Origin: Treponema sp.
Lineage (GTDB): Bacteria > Spirochaetota > Spirochaetia > Treponematales > Treponemataceae
NCBI GenBank assembly: GCA_017449285.1
Contig: JAFSJX010000056.1
Coordinates: 60,080 to 124,079, forward strand
Reading direction: 5' to 3'
DNA length: 64,000 nucleotides
Numbering within the stretch: the first letter of the stretch is position 1; each line of letters opens with the position of its first letter. The translations under genes and the position numbers were made by a program. Under the pieces are notes generated by a model. It made no database searches. It saw only the letters and a list, made by a program, of their open reading frames with translations, and was not told where the DNA came from. Shown here in pieces: positions 45,098-53,392 of this stretch.

Positions 45098-46877
45098 ACT
45101 TTCCCGTGTGCCCGGGAACGCCGTAGCGGTTCAGTGGCCAGAAGCGGTAGGCGGTAGTGCCCAAGATGCGGCTCCGGTGGACATACTGGGGCTGCATATT
45201 CGTGTAATAGGTGGCGGAATAAGCATCATACGGTGTGAGCGGCGTAAGCCATTCATCGTAACTGTGGCGCATGTCAAGCGAGTTAAAGCGGTTGTCGCCC
45301 ATCATAAAATAGCAGTGGGCGGGAATGTACTGCGGTTTTCCTTCGGCATCGTTTGCGGGGAAGACGGGCATATTGCGCCGATCTTGCAGCAGAATGTAGC
45401 CCGAAAGCATCTGCGCCTGAGAAAAATACTCCAACCGCTTTGTATCGCTTGCCCACAAGGACGGCTGCAGTCCGTTTGAAAGCAGTTCCAAATTGCGCAC
45501 AACCAGCCGCCCGAACGTCATTTTTATCATCAGGTTCAGCCTAAAACTTGCCTCGGCATACAAGTCGCCCGAAAAATCAATTTTTTTATCTGCCCAATCG
45601 GTCATAAAATGGCGGAACCAGTCTGCGCCGTCGGTCGCCTGCAAGAGTTTGTAGGTCATGGCAGATGAAACGCGGTCAGACAGCAAACCGTAATCATAGT
45701 AGCCGCCCATCGGAGTCTGCACCAACGTAATGACCGCCAAATCATTCTGCGCAAAATTCGCCGTTCCCGTTTTCTCAACGGCGGAAAACTGACGGCTCAA
45801 CGTATAAAAGCGGTCTGCAAGCGACCGACATTCCAGCGAAACTGATGTTATATCAAGCGCACGACGTTGTTCCTCACAGGTCAGCATCATATCATATTCA
45901 TCTTGCGCAAGCGGAAACTGCTGAATTCCTTTTTTAAGCGAAGGCTTCACTTCGTTCAGATTCCACGAAGCCCAGAAGTCATCTTCTTTTACAACGGTAA
46001 ATTCATCTTCCGCCTTGGTGCGGTGATACAGAACGCCGTCCTGCATCATCAGCTGCTCGCCCGGAACGCCCGCAAGGCGTTTTACAAGCGGGTCTGCCTT
46101 GGGATTTCCGTCAGCATCCATGTTCAGGTTCACTTTGGTCAGCGAAATCATGTAGACCAACTGGCTCACAAAAGTTTTCACCTCGGATTTTCGGTCATTC
46201 TCGTAATGCGGATTTCGGAACACCACGATGTCGCCACGGTTATATTTTTTTAGATACGGCAGACCAATGTTTGAAAGCGGAAATTTGGGACCGCTCAGCG
46301 TCTTGAAGACCACTACCCTATCCTTAATCAAAAATTCAGGCACCATGGATTCAGATGGAATCTCGTACAACTGCACGATAAAAATGTTCAGCAAAAGCAC
46401 CATGAAAACTGCCTGCACAAGAGCGTCAATCCAACTGACCGTCTCTGTGACAATCAGCCGCAATCCCGTCCGCTTCTTCTTCGGCGGCACTTTGTAGTCA
46501 AAATATCGTTCCACCCGCTTGGGATTGAGGTAATGCAAGATGACGAGCGCAAGCGCAGAGGAAGCCACCCAAAACAGCACGGAAAACACGTCCAGCACCG
46601 CCGCCGTTCCGAACTGCCCCGCCCGTCGCAAAACAAATGCAATCAAAAGCACATACGGCAGATATTGCAAAAATTCACGCACCACAGGAATGTAATTCGT
46701 TTCGCCCAAGCGGAACAATTTTTGCACGCCAAAAAACGCCGTCACCGCCGTAAAAACGATTGCCAGCGGAAAAGCCAGCAGAGAAATATCACCATGAAAA
46801 GAAAGCGTCGTCAGAGAAAACAGCGCGGAAAAAGCCGAACACGCGGCAGAAAGCGCAAACAATTTTTTTGTGTTCAT
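45096..46877 (-). CDS. lepB: Signal peptidase I, large form
   Basis: 593 aa from ATG at 46877 (MNTKKLFALSAACS). The N-terminal ~190 residues contain four or five hydrophobic helices. Catalytic serine is in YEIPSESMVPEFL, catalytic lysine in VKRLAGVPGEQL, and the later box MMGDNRFNSLDMRH is typical. Typical enzymes are 250-350 aa; this one has a ~200-residue insertion between the lysine box and the GDN box (~295-500) and extra N-terminal helices. It cleaves signal peptides at the outer face of the inner membrane, fitting its place next to secA. The ATG is 6 nt from a TACACT -10, so the mRNA is probably leaderless. Confidence 0.93.
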   Translation of the reverse strand: MNTKKLFALSAACSAFSALFSLTTLSFHGDISLLAFPLAIVFTAVTAFFGVQKLFRLGETNYIPVVREFLQYLPYVLLIAFVLRRAGQFGTAAVLDVFSVLFWVASSALALVILHYLNPKRVERYFDYKVPPKKKRTGLRLIVTETVSWIDALVQAVFMVLLLNIFIVQLYEIPSESMVPEFLIKDRVVVFKTLSGPKFPLSNIGLPYLKKYNRGDIVVFRNPHYENDRKSEVKTFVSQLVYMISLTKVNLNMDADGNPKADPLVKRLAGVPGEQLMMQDGVLYHRTKAEDEFTVVKEDDFWASWNLNEVKPSLKKGIQQFPLAQDEYDMMLTCEEQRRALDITSVSLECRSLADRFYTLSRQFSAVEKTGTANFAQNDLAVITLVQTPMGGYYDYGLLSDRVSSAMTYKLLQATDGADWFRHFMTDWADKKIDFSGDLYAEASFRLNLMIKMTFGRLVVRNLELLSNGLQPSLWASDTKRLEYFSQAQMLSGYILLQDRRNMPVFPANDAEGKPQYIPAHCYFMMGDNRFNSLDMRHSYDEWLTPLTPYDAYSATYYTNMQPQYVHRSRILGTTAYRFWPLNRYGVPGHTGK

Positions 46878-46977
46878 ATAAGCAGTGTACCAAAATAGCG
46901 GCGATTGAACAATATGAGCGTGAACAAAGCGTGGTTGATTGTCGGACAATTTTCTTTCAGTGGATAGCCATTTAAGA

Positions 46978-47016
46978 TTAACAATATAGCCATTACAACC
47001 TACAATAAGGTGTAAT
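46978..47016 (+). promoter_or_regulatory. Promoter and putative operator of the toxin-antitoxin operon
   Basis: TTAACA (46978-46983), 18-nt spacer, TACAAT (47002-47007). The -10 is inside an imperfect palindrome, TTACAACCT...AAGGTGTAA (46994-47016), a typical place for antitoxin autorepression. The antitoxin gene has GGAGG before its ATG. Confidence 0.5.
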
Positions 47017-47041
47017 CCCGCAAGAGAAACGGAGGTGTGCC

Positions 47042-47374
47042 ATGAGCGATGCAATTCCTATTTACGAGGCAAAAAACAAACTGCCGCTTTTTATTCATCA
47101 GGCAGAAACAGACGGGCCGATATTCATTTCGCGCAGGAACAAAAGTGTTGCCGTACTCATTGCGCTTGATGACTACAACGACCTTCTTCATCGTGCCGAA
47201 GAGCCCAAGAAAAAAATGAACGTCGTAGAACGAGTCGCAGCATTCAAGGAGCGCAACGGCTGGCCGATTACCGACGAGGACATTGACGAGGTTTTTGGCG
47301 ATGTGCGCGACCATACCCCAATTTCATTTGAAAGCCATGTCTTTGACGGTATAATGGAGGACTTGGATGACTGA
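47042..47374 (+). CDS. Phd/YefM-type antitoxin
   Basis: 110 aa. The N-terminal ~55 residues match the Phd/YefM DNA-binding fold (IYEAKNKLPLFIHQAETDGP, then ISRRNKSVAVLIALDDYNDL). The acidic C-terminus (DEDIDEVFGDVRDHTPISF) would wrap the toxin. GGAGG lies 7 nt before the ATG. It overlaps the PIN toxin gene by 8 bp. It probably represses its own promoter at the palindrome 46994-47016. Confidence 0.9.
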   Translation: MSDAIPIYEAKNKLPLFIHQAETDGPIFISRRNKSVAVLIALDDYNDLLHRAEEPKKKMNVVERVAAFKERNGWPITDEDIDEVFGDVRDHTPISFESHVFDGIMEDLDD

Positions 47375-47861
47375 AGACGAAGAGCCACACTACCTTTTGG
47401 ACACAAACATTGTCTCTGAACTCATGCGCTATCGGGCAGATTTTAACGTACTCAAAAAACTGATTGAGCATAATGGTGACTGCGCAATCTGCGCCCCTGT
47501 CTGGCACAAACTGCTATATGGCGTATATCGTCTGCCCGATGGACTTCGCAAAACGAATTTTGAAAAATTCCTGCGCGATGAAGCAGAGGATATGTTTCCC
47601 ATAAAGAACTACACCAAAAAAGTAGCGGAAATTTTTGCGGACTTACGGGCAAAACTGGAAAAAATCGGTAAAACGCCGGAGAATTCCGATGCAGAGATTG
47701 CATCCGTAGCCCTCGCAAACCGCATGATTCTCGCCACGCGCAACGTCAAGCATTTTGCCGCCATACAAGAAGTGAGCGACCTGCAAGTGGAAAACTGGTT
47801 TGAGGACGAAAAAAGCACTCCAAGCGGAGCGCAGGATGTTTTTTCAAATATGCCGGGTTGA
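47367..47861 (+). CDS. VapC-like PIN-domain toxin with altered active site
   Basis: 164 aa. PIN motifs: first aspartate in YLLDTNIVSEL (~11) and the third acidic cluster SDAEIASVALANRMILATRNVKHF (~113-135). The second acidic position, normally a glutamate in a T..EL..G context, reads VWHKLLYGV, so lysine appears to replace it. VapC toxins cut tRNA or rRNA with a Mg-dependent acidic site; the change may weaken activity. The gene overlaps the antitoxin gene by 8 bp. Confidence 0.87.
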   Translation: MTEDEEPHYLLDTNIVSELMRYRADFNVLKKLIEHNGDCAICAPVWHKLLYGVYRLPDGLRKTNFEKFLRDEAEDMFPIKNYTKKVAEIFADLRAKLEKIGKTPENSDAEIASVALANRMILATRNVKHFAAIQEVSDLQVENWFEDEKSTPSGAQDVFSNMPG

Positions 47862-47886
47862 GCCTGTCGAAACCACACGCTATACT
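47857..47886 (+). promoter_or_regulatory. Fumarase promoter built on a TTGAGC repeat
   Basis: TTGAGC (47858-47863), 17-nt spacer, TATACT (47881-47886), then 6 nt to ATG 47893. The -35 lies within a copy of the TTGAGCCTGTCGAAACCAC repeat. It overlaps the last codons of the PIN toxin gene. Confidence 0.6.
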
Positions 47887-47892
47887 ATCTCT

Positions 47893-49587
47893 ATGAATAT
47901 TTTTTCCGACCACTTTGATTTTATTCCGTTTTCTAGTGACCTTGCGCAACATGTACAGTCCGTGCGCCTTTCCGAAAATACAGGCGCGACCATTGTTCCT
48001 GAGTGCGCGCTTGAAGAGATTGCATACAACGCATTCGCACGGCTTTCGTTCACATTTACAAAATCGCATCTGGAGCATTTGATTTCCGCAGCCCTTTCTC
48101 CCGACGCAAGCGAAAACGACCGCTATGTGTGCGCCTGTATGCTCAAAAACGCACTGGTTGCAAGTGAAGGAAAATTTCCGCTGTGTCAGGACACGGGAAT
48201 CGCAAACATCTTCGGTTGGAAAAAAGGCGCGTTTATTTCCGTGCATGATGATGGCGCGGCGGATTCTGCATACCGAGCGTTGAGTGACGGGGCAAAAAAA
48301 CTCTACGATGAGCGAAAACTCCGTTTTTCCACCAGTTGTCCATCCTCTTTCTACGAAGAATACGACCCAAAGAACAATATGCCCGCCCAAGTGACGATTT
48401 TTGACGAAGAGGCTTGCCTTGCTCCGCCGCCACCTTTTCTTGCGGACGCTCCCGATGCCTCACTGAACCTGCTTTTCTGTGCGAAAGGCGGCGGCTCCTC
48501 AAACAAAACCGCATTCGTGCAGGGAACAAAGGCAAGCCTAAACCCAACTGCGTTTGAAAAATTCATCGCCGAGCAACTCAAAAAGTTCGGCACATCCGCA
48601 TGTCCGCCGTACACGATTGCCGTTGTTGCGGGCGGTCTTAGCCCAGAGCAGAATCTTCTGACGCTGAAACTGGCAACCTGCGGCGCATACGACGGCATGA
48701 CCTACAAGCCGAACCCCTACGGCTTCCGCGACAAGGCTTTGGAAAACAAGGTGCGAGAAATCGCCGCACAGACTGGTTACGGAGCGCAATTCGGCGGGAG
48801 GCAGTTCGCGCTGGAAGCAATTGTTATTCGTCTGAGCCGCCACGGAGCGAGTTGCCCTTTGAGCGCGGGCGTTTCCTGTTCCGCACATCGAAACCTCAAA
48901 GCCGCCATCACCAAAGAAGGATTTTATATAGAAAAAACATGTGCAAATCCCGCGGAACTGACTGGCTTTGAAAAAGCCGTTGCATTCGCAGATTCAGAAA
49001 GCAACATTGCGCTCAGCCCAGCCAAAAGCAAAACGAAAAGCACCGTCCGCGTCATCAGCACAGAAGGCGGCATACAAAACGTACTCCAGTCACTCAAAGG
49101 CGCACAGCCCGGCGACCGCATCATTTTGAACGGCGAAATTCTTGTTGCCCGCGATGCCGCCCATGCCCGCTGGCAGAAACTGCTTGACCAAGGAAAGCCC
49201 CTCCCCGACTACTGTACGCGCTACCCCATCTGTTACGCAGGACCTGCCCGCACACCCGACGGCGCAGTTATCGGAAGTTTTGGCCCGACCACGGCGGGCA
49301 GAATGGATGTATATGCGGACGCACTGATGTCCAGAGGCGCGGCTTTGGTGACGCTCGCAAAAGGAAACCGCTCAAAAAAATGGACGGAAGCCTGCGCAAA
49401 GTACGGCGCATTCTATCTGGGAACGCCCGGAGGAGTTGCCGCGCTGATTGCGTCGGAATACATCACCGCGCAAAAAACTGTTGACTACGAAGATTTAGGC
49501 ATGGAAGCCGTCCGCCTTGTTACCGTACGCAACCTGCCCGCATTTGTGGTCACCACGGACTCTGGAAAAGATTTTTACGAGCAGTAA
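47893..49587 (+). CDS. Class I fumarate hydratase (4Fe-4S)
   Basis: 564 aa from ATG at 47893 (MNIFSDHFDFIPF). The alpha domain has FPLCQDTGIANIF (cluster cysteine ~98) and CAKGGGSSNKTAF; the beta domain has GEILVARDAAHARW, YAGPARTPDGAVIGSFGPTT and FYLGTPGGVAAL. It interconverts fumarate and malate in the cytoplasm and is oxygen-sensitive, fitting an anaerobe. Alpha and beta parts are fused, as in FumA/FumB. TATACT is 6 nt upstream of this ATG, so I prefer it to a longer frame upstream, which lacks family residues. Confidence 0.93.
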   Translation: MNIFSDHFDFIPFSSDLAQHVQSVRLSENTGATIVPECALEEIAYNAFARLSFTFTKSHLEHLISAALSPDASENDRYVCACMLKNALVASEGKFPLCQDTGIANIFGWKKGAFISVHDDGAADSAYRALSDGAKKLYDERKLRFSTSCPSSFYEEYDPKNNMPAQVTIFDEEACLAPPPPFLADAPDASLNLLFCAKGGGSSNKTAFVQGTKASLNPTAFEKFIAEQLKKFGTSACPPYTIAVVAGGLSPEQNLLTLKLATCGAYDGMTYKPNPYGFRDKALENKVREIAAQTGYGAQFGGRQFALEAIVIRLSRHGASCPLSAGVSCSAHRNLKAAITKEGFYIEKTCANPAELTGFEKAVAFADSESNIALSPAKSKTKSTVRVISTEGGIQNVLQSLKGAQPGDRIILNGEILVARDAAHARWQKLLDQGKPLPDYCTRYPICYAGPARTPDGAVIGSFGPTTAGRMDVYADALMSRGAALVTLAKGNRSKKWTEACAKYGAFYLGTPGGVAALIASEYITAQKTVDYEDLGMEAVRLVTVRNLPAFVVTTDSGKDFYEQ

Positions 49588-49628
49588 GCGGCGGGGAACT
49601 TTTTGCGTTTTTTTTTGTTTGAGCGCAT

Positions 49629-49656
49629 AAAAAAGGCGGGAACTTTTGCCCCCGCC
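49629..49656 (-). terminator. Terminator of the 49701-50534 lipoprotein gene
   Basis: Minus strand GGCGGG...CCCGCC hairpin (49635-49656) followed by TTTTTTATG (T run 49629-49634). It also lies downstream of the convergent fumarase gene. Confidence 0.75.
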
Positions 49657-49700
49657 TTCGTTACCGTAGCCTAGAAATGAGGACTACGCATTATGAAAAA

Positions 49701-50534
49701 CTATTCTTCGATAACTTCTGCTTCTGAGTAGGTATCGAGATACTTCCAAGAACCAGTAAGCGTCTTTCCACCGTAGACGTTTGCATATACAGCACCATTC
49801 TTCTGGCGTGCGGACTTTGAAGTGCCCGCTGAAAGATAACCAATATCTTCCGCTGGAATGGTAACAGAATTTGCTTTTGTTGCAGTCGCAAGATCTGCCT
49901 TTGCAACAGCCCCATTGTAGATGTCTACGACAAATGTGCCATTGTAATCACCTTTTTTATATGATGTACCATCTGCAGCATCCGCATCATAGGTACCCTC
50001 ATAGACATTTACCGTTACAACGATATTGCCACTTGAATCCTTTGTCGGCGTAAACACATTCGCGCTGTTAAGTTTGATGTATTCTTTTTCAACAGCAGGA
50101 TTAGAAGTAAGTTTTGTACCAAAGTTTTCTTCCATAATGTCGGTTACATTTGTATAGCGGGATACATAATAAGCAACTTTACCAGTAGCAGTGTCATTAT
50201 AGTTAAAACCAACAATAAAGAAGCGGCGCGGCTCTTTTACCGCTCTGGTTGAATTTGATTCCAAGTCCCAAATGTAGCCCATTGCGCCGTCGGGAGCAGA
50301 AGAAGTGACTTTCATAGTCATCTGGCACAAAGCACCAAGATGTTTGAAAGTAGTTGTTTGGTAACCACGACTAACAGAACTTGTCTCATTTTTGTAAGCA
50401 ATAGAGTAGTTGTTGTTAGAGCCAGAAATCATGTTGTTTTCATCATCGTCATCTTCTTTTTTACAGCCAGCGAAAATGACTGATGCCAACGCCAAAACAG
50501 ACACTGCTACGAGTGCCTTCTTCATAAGTTTCAT
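49701..50534 (-). CDS. Lipoprotein of unknown function
   Basis: 277 aa from ATG at 50534 (MKLMKKALVAVSVL), with GGAGG upstream. A lipobox ends VIFAGC, followed by an acidic run (KKEDDDDEN). The mature protein is Asn/Thr/Ser-rich and beta-strand-like (YIWDLESNS, RFFIVGFNYNDT, VAYYVSRYTNVTD, FVVDIYNG), and ends WKYLDTYSEAEVIEE. No family recognised. Lipid anchoring suggests the outer or inner membrane face. Confidence 0.8.
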   Translation of the reverse strand: MKLMKKALVAVSVLALASVIFAGCKKEDDDDENNMISGSNNNYSIAYKNETSSVSRGYQTTTFKHLGALCQMTMKVTSSAPDGAMGYIWDLESNSTRAVKEPRRFFIVGFNYNDTATGKVAYYVSRYTNVTDIMEENFGTKLTSNPAVEKEYIKLNSANVFTPTKDSSGNIVVTVNVYEGTYDADAADGTSYKKGDYNGTFVVDIYNGAVAKADLATATKANSVTIPAEDIGYLSAGTSKSARQKNGAVYANVYGGKTLTGSWKYLDTYSEAEVIEE

Positions 50535-50649
50535 AAAATCCTCCATGTGACCCGATTTTGCGAGCCGAATCTTATTACTGATATGATACTGTAAAAACTG
50601 GAATCTAACAAGAGAATTCGTGTAAAAAAATAACGATTTTTTATATTTT

Positions 50650-51408
50650 TCAGCGGGAAATGCCATACGCCATTTTAAAGGTTTCGTGTATCTGCGCAGC
50701 GATTTCTTCTATACCAACGCCACGAATTTGAGCGGCGGTTTGGTATACGCGGGAAATTTCTTCGGGGGCGGTGCGCGCCTCGTTTCTAAGCGTCTGAAAA
50801 GGCGCGTCGGTTTCCAGCAAAAGCCGCTCCAGCGGGAGTGAGCGCACACAAGAAATCGCAGACTTTTTTCCGTTTAGGAGCGGCTTTCCAAAACTGAAAA
50901 ACGCATTTATGCCACGGTGCAAAAGAGAGAGCGCGTCCTGCGGGCTTCCTGCAAATGAGTGGAAAACTACGGCGGGAACGAGTTTCAGTTTTTTCGCATC
51001 GCGAAAAAGGCGTTCCAGAGCCTTTCGTGCATGAACCACAAGCGGAAGCCCATGCAAGGCGGCAAGTTCCACCTGAAGGGCCCACACGACTTCCTGCCTG
51101 TCAATCCGCGCTGCGAATTCCGGGGTAAAAAGGTCAAAGCCCGCCTCGCCTATCGCACCGATTTTTCCGCCACGAAGCAGGTCTTCCAGAAAGCCTGCAT
51201 TTTCTTCCAGCGGCATCTGAGGGTGAATGCCAAACGCGCTTACAAAATGCAAACGCGTGTCGGCACAGGAGGCAATCATTTCTTGCTGCCGCGCAAATTC
51301 GGCGCGGTCGTGGGCGCAGGTGCAGGCATAGTATTCGGTCACATCGGCGGAAAATTGCGGCGGCATTCCGCACTGCACGAGATGAAAATGAGCATCGGTG
51401 TAAGTCAT
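50650..51408 (-). CDS. TatD-family metal-dependent hydrolase
   Basis: 252 aa, normal for TatD (3'-5' DNase/amidohydrolase fold). Metal ligands: TDAHFHL (~4-10), IGEAGFDLF (~96), VVHARKA (~126), VFHSFAGS (~149) and LLETDAPF (~198). AAGGAG precedes the ATG by 6 nt. It is a single gene with no operon partner. Confidence 0.9.
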   Translation of the reverse strand: MTYTDAHFHLVQCGMPPQFSADVTEYYACTCAHDRAEFARQQEMIASCADTRLHFVSAFGIHPQMPLEENAGFLEDLLRGGKIGAIGEAGFDLFTPEFAARIDRQEVVWALQVELAALHGLPLVVHARKALERLFRDAKKLKLVPAVVFHSFAGSPQDALSLLHRGINAFFSFGKPLLNGKKSAISCVRSLPLERLLLETDAPFQTLRNEARTAPEEISRVYQTAAQIRGVGIEEIAAQIHETFKMAYGISR

Positions 51409-51739
51409 TCGGCACTCCTTTTTAGTTCCTCACGGAGATACAGAGTCCACAGAGCGCGTAGTGGTACAAGAAAGTTTTTCTGCACTTCTCCGTGCCATCC
51501 TTTGCTCTGTGAGGAATCGTCGGGGGCTTGGGGCACAGCCCCAGGAGAAGGGGGTGTGGGTAAAAGCAACGCTTGAACCCCAGGGGGAAGGCTTTCCCCC
51601 TCTTTATTCTAAAATATTTTCAAAAAAAACTAAACATCTTTTTCCAAAAGCCGAAAATAAATATGTATGGCGGTAAAAGTATTTGCCGGCAATTATCCAT
51701 AGCTTTATGAACCAAACTCAGTTTGGTGGGAGATTAAAA
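51409..51739. repeat. 331-nt intergenic region with dispersed-repeat sequence
   Basis: 51422-51450 contains CACGGAGATACAGAGTCCAC followed by AGAGCG, a form of the CTCTGTG..CTCCGTG repeat scattered in many bacterial genomes. 51517-51605 contains GC-rich hairpins (GGGGCTTGGGGCACAGCCCC; GGGGGAAGGCTTTCCCCC). A short frame at 51461 falls in this repeat and is not a convincing gene. Confidence 0.55.
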
Positions 51740-51958
51740 ATGGGAACATACACTTTGAAAAGCATTGGTAAATCGACCGATTACATGACCGTTGTTCGGG
51801 AAATGGATGATGGATATGTCGTCCGCATTGTGCGTGACAAAGATGGCTACGAAGATGTGACGACCGATTATATCAGCAAGGCATTGTTTGAATCATGCGT
51901 TCGCACTGGCTACCTGACAAAAGTGGAAACCGTAGAAAAAATCGCTGTCAATGCGTAA
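51740..51958 (+). CDS. Small cytoplasmic protein, unknown function
   Basis: 72 aa from ATG at 51740 (MGTYTLKSIGKSTDYMTVV); GGGAG lies 8 nt upstream. It is mixed-charge and soluble (MDDGYVVRIVRDKDGYEDV, ALFESCVRTGYL) with no recognised motif. A terminator follows at 51987. The strong ribosome site and own terminator support expression. Confidence 0.7.
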   Translation: MGTYTLKSIGKSTDYMTVVREMDDGYVVRIVRDKDGYEDVTTDYISKALFESCVRTGYLTKVETVEKIAVNA

Positions 51959-51986
51959 ACACAAAGAAAAAACTTATTCTCATACA

Positions 51987-52019
51987 AACTCCGTGCTGCT
52001 GGTGCGGAGTTATTTTTTC
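51987..52019 (+). terminator. Terminator after the 72-aa protein gene
   Basis: AACTCCG / CGGAGTT stem (51987-51993, 52005-52011) with an 11-nt loop, then ATTTTTTCT. Confidence 0.8.
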
Positions 52020-52115
52020 TGACTAGATTGCCCCTTGCGGTGCTTTACGACATATACATTGTTTTATTCAATCAACATAGCATCTACAGTCGATTCGCCA
52101 TCATCGTCATAAATC

Positions 52116-52490
52116 TTATAACTTATCGTCTGTCTTATCAGGAACATAAATCGCCGTTCCTGGCAATTCAAACCACATATGACCATAACCTGGCTGAATC
52201 AAATCTTTTAAATCATAAACGATGCCATTTGCACCCAGTTCTGCCGCTTTTTCCGTAAGTTCTTCTATGAGACCTTTTGTTGAAGTGTCCGGTCCCCAAT
52301 TATTAGGTTGTCTTGCATAAATAATAGCAATTTCATCATATTTTTCTGGGAATTTTGAGTATGTTCTTACTTCTGAAACAGGTATCGGAGGCCGAGCCTC
52401 TCCTGTCATAGTAACAAAATTGCTACTTGAGCAACTTACAAAAGTTAGTCCTAACAAAAGTAATCCTGCTATAATGAAGCGAATTCTCAT
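52116..52490 (-). CDS. Small lipoprotein, unknown function
   Basis: 124 aa. Signal peptide MRIRFIIAGLLLLGLTFVSC with the lipobox cysteine at 20. The mature part contains FPEKYDEIAIIYARQPNNWG, ELTEKAAELGANGIVYDLKD and a C-terminal strand, resembling small YbjQ-like or DUF4156-type envelope proteins that carry a 'KA..LGANGI' helix. AAAGGAGG precedes the ATG. The region is AT-rich. Confidence 0.75.
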   Translation of the reverse strand: MRIRFIIAGLLLLGLTFVSCSSSNFVTMTGEARPPIPVSEVRTYSKFPEKYDEIAIIYARQPNNWGPDTSTKGLIEELTEKAAELGANGIVYDLKDLIQPGYGHMWFELPGTAIYVPDKTDDKL

Positions 52491-52610
52491 ATTATTCCTC
52501 CTTTATAATATTAAGTGAGAAACATTTAATTCTCCATAATACAAAGGATAAAGCATAATCTACTCCAAGTCAATATAAAAATTTTAAATTTTCTCCATTA
52601 AGATGAGAAT

Positions 52611-52907
52611 ATGGATTCGTTTTATGAAGATTTTAGAATGAATATAAAATACTATCGCGATTTGCGTGGGTTGAACCAATCAGAACTCGCTATTCAAGCA
52701 GACAGTTCAAACGGTATGATTGGTAATATAGAATCTGGAAAAGCTTTTCCTTCTTTTAGAAATATTCTCGCCATTGCCAGTGCCTTAAAAGTCCATCCGG
52801 CAGATTTGTTTTTACGGGGCGCATCAAAATCAAAAGAAGAAATCCGCACAATCTTAAAAGAAAAAATCGGAAAAGAGATAAATCAAATTATCGACGAACA
52901 ATTATAA
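52611..52907 (+). CDS. XRE-family HTH regulator
   Basis: 98 aa. The helix-turn-helix spans ~10-65: MNIKYYRDLRGLNQSELAIQ, then NGMIGNIESGKAFPSFRNIL and IASALKVHPADLF. The short C-terminal tail (EIRTILKEKIGKEINQIID) is helical. It may be a solitary repressor. The -10 TAAGAT (52599-52604) is 6 nt before the ATG, so its mRNA is probably leaderless. The gene is AT-rich like the neighbouring lipoprotein gene, which suggests transfer. Confidence 0.87.
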   Translation: MDSFYEDFRMNIKYYRDLRGLNQSELAIQADSSNGMIGNIESGKAFPSFRNILAIASALKVHPADLFLRGASKSKEEIRTILKEKIGKEINQIIDEQL

Positions 52908-53074
52908 GCCTAAGTCTTATTCCTCAACATTGCTCAGATGGCAAAATTTGAAATTCCGCATAAAATTGCATATCTGCCGAGTTATTCTGCATTTCTGCAA
53001 TTTTTTCTGGCGCAAAAGCGTGTCATTATATTGCTGCACACGAGGAAAACCTCGGATGATGCAAGGAGTTTTAA

Positions 53075-53392
53075 ATGAAAAAATTGTTGTCTGTTTTTGC
53101 GGTATCGTTTCTGAATAGAAGAAAAGAAAAGTCGATGGAATATTCAACAACAGCAATCAATTCTTCAAAGGTACGGATTGAGCCGGTTTTTGTGACCGCT
53201 GAATTTTCAGGCGGGCAGATTGAAGAAAAGGTGGGACCGATAACAACCTATATTTTCATGCCAACCACAGCCCCGATGACTGGTAAATTGCTTCGCAATT
53301 TTTTATTTTGTCCAGCCCAGTCCGCCCCAAGCATTTTTACTTATCCACAACCTTACGCATCTCTTCCAAAAAAATCTCCGCCGCTTTCGTAA
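53075..53392 (+). pseudogene. Possible chimeric remnant with a signal-peptide start
   Basis: The ATG at 53075 has AAGGAG 6 nt upstream and begins MKKLLSVFAVSFLN, like the start of an exported protein, but the hydrophobic core is cut short by NRRKEKS. The next ~50 residues (MEYSTTAINSSKVRIEPVFV) look like part of another protein. A hairpin AAATTGC-TTC-GCAATTT with T-rich tail (53285-53310) lies inside the frame, and the last ~50 codons run antisense over the LysR gene. It is best read as a deletion-fusion remnant. The upstream 52908-53074 gap holds a CGAGG/CCTCG hairpin and nothing else. Confidence 0.35.

Noticed and set aside
51461..51676. A 71-codon frame after the TatD gene
   Set aside because: It lies in GC-rich repeat DNA with hairpins and lacks a ribosome site and any protein-like pattern.
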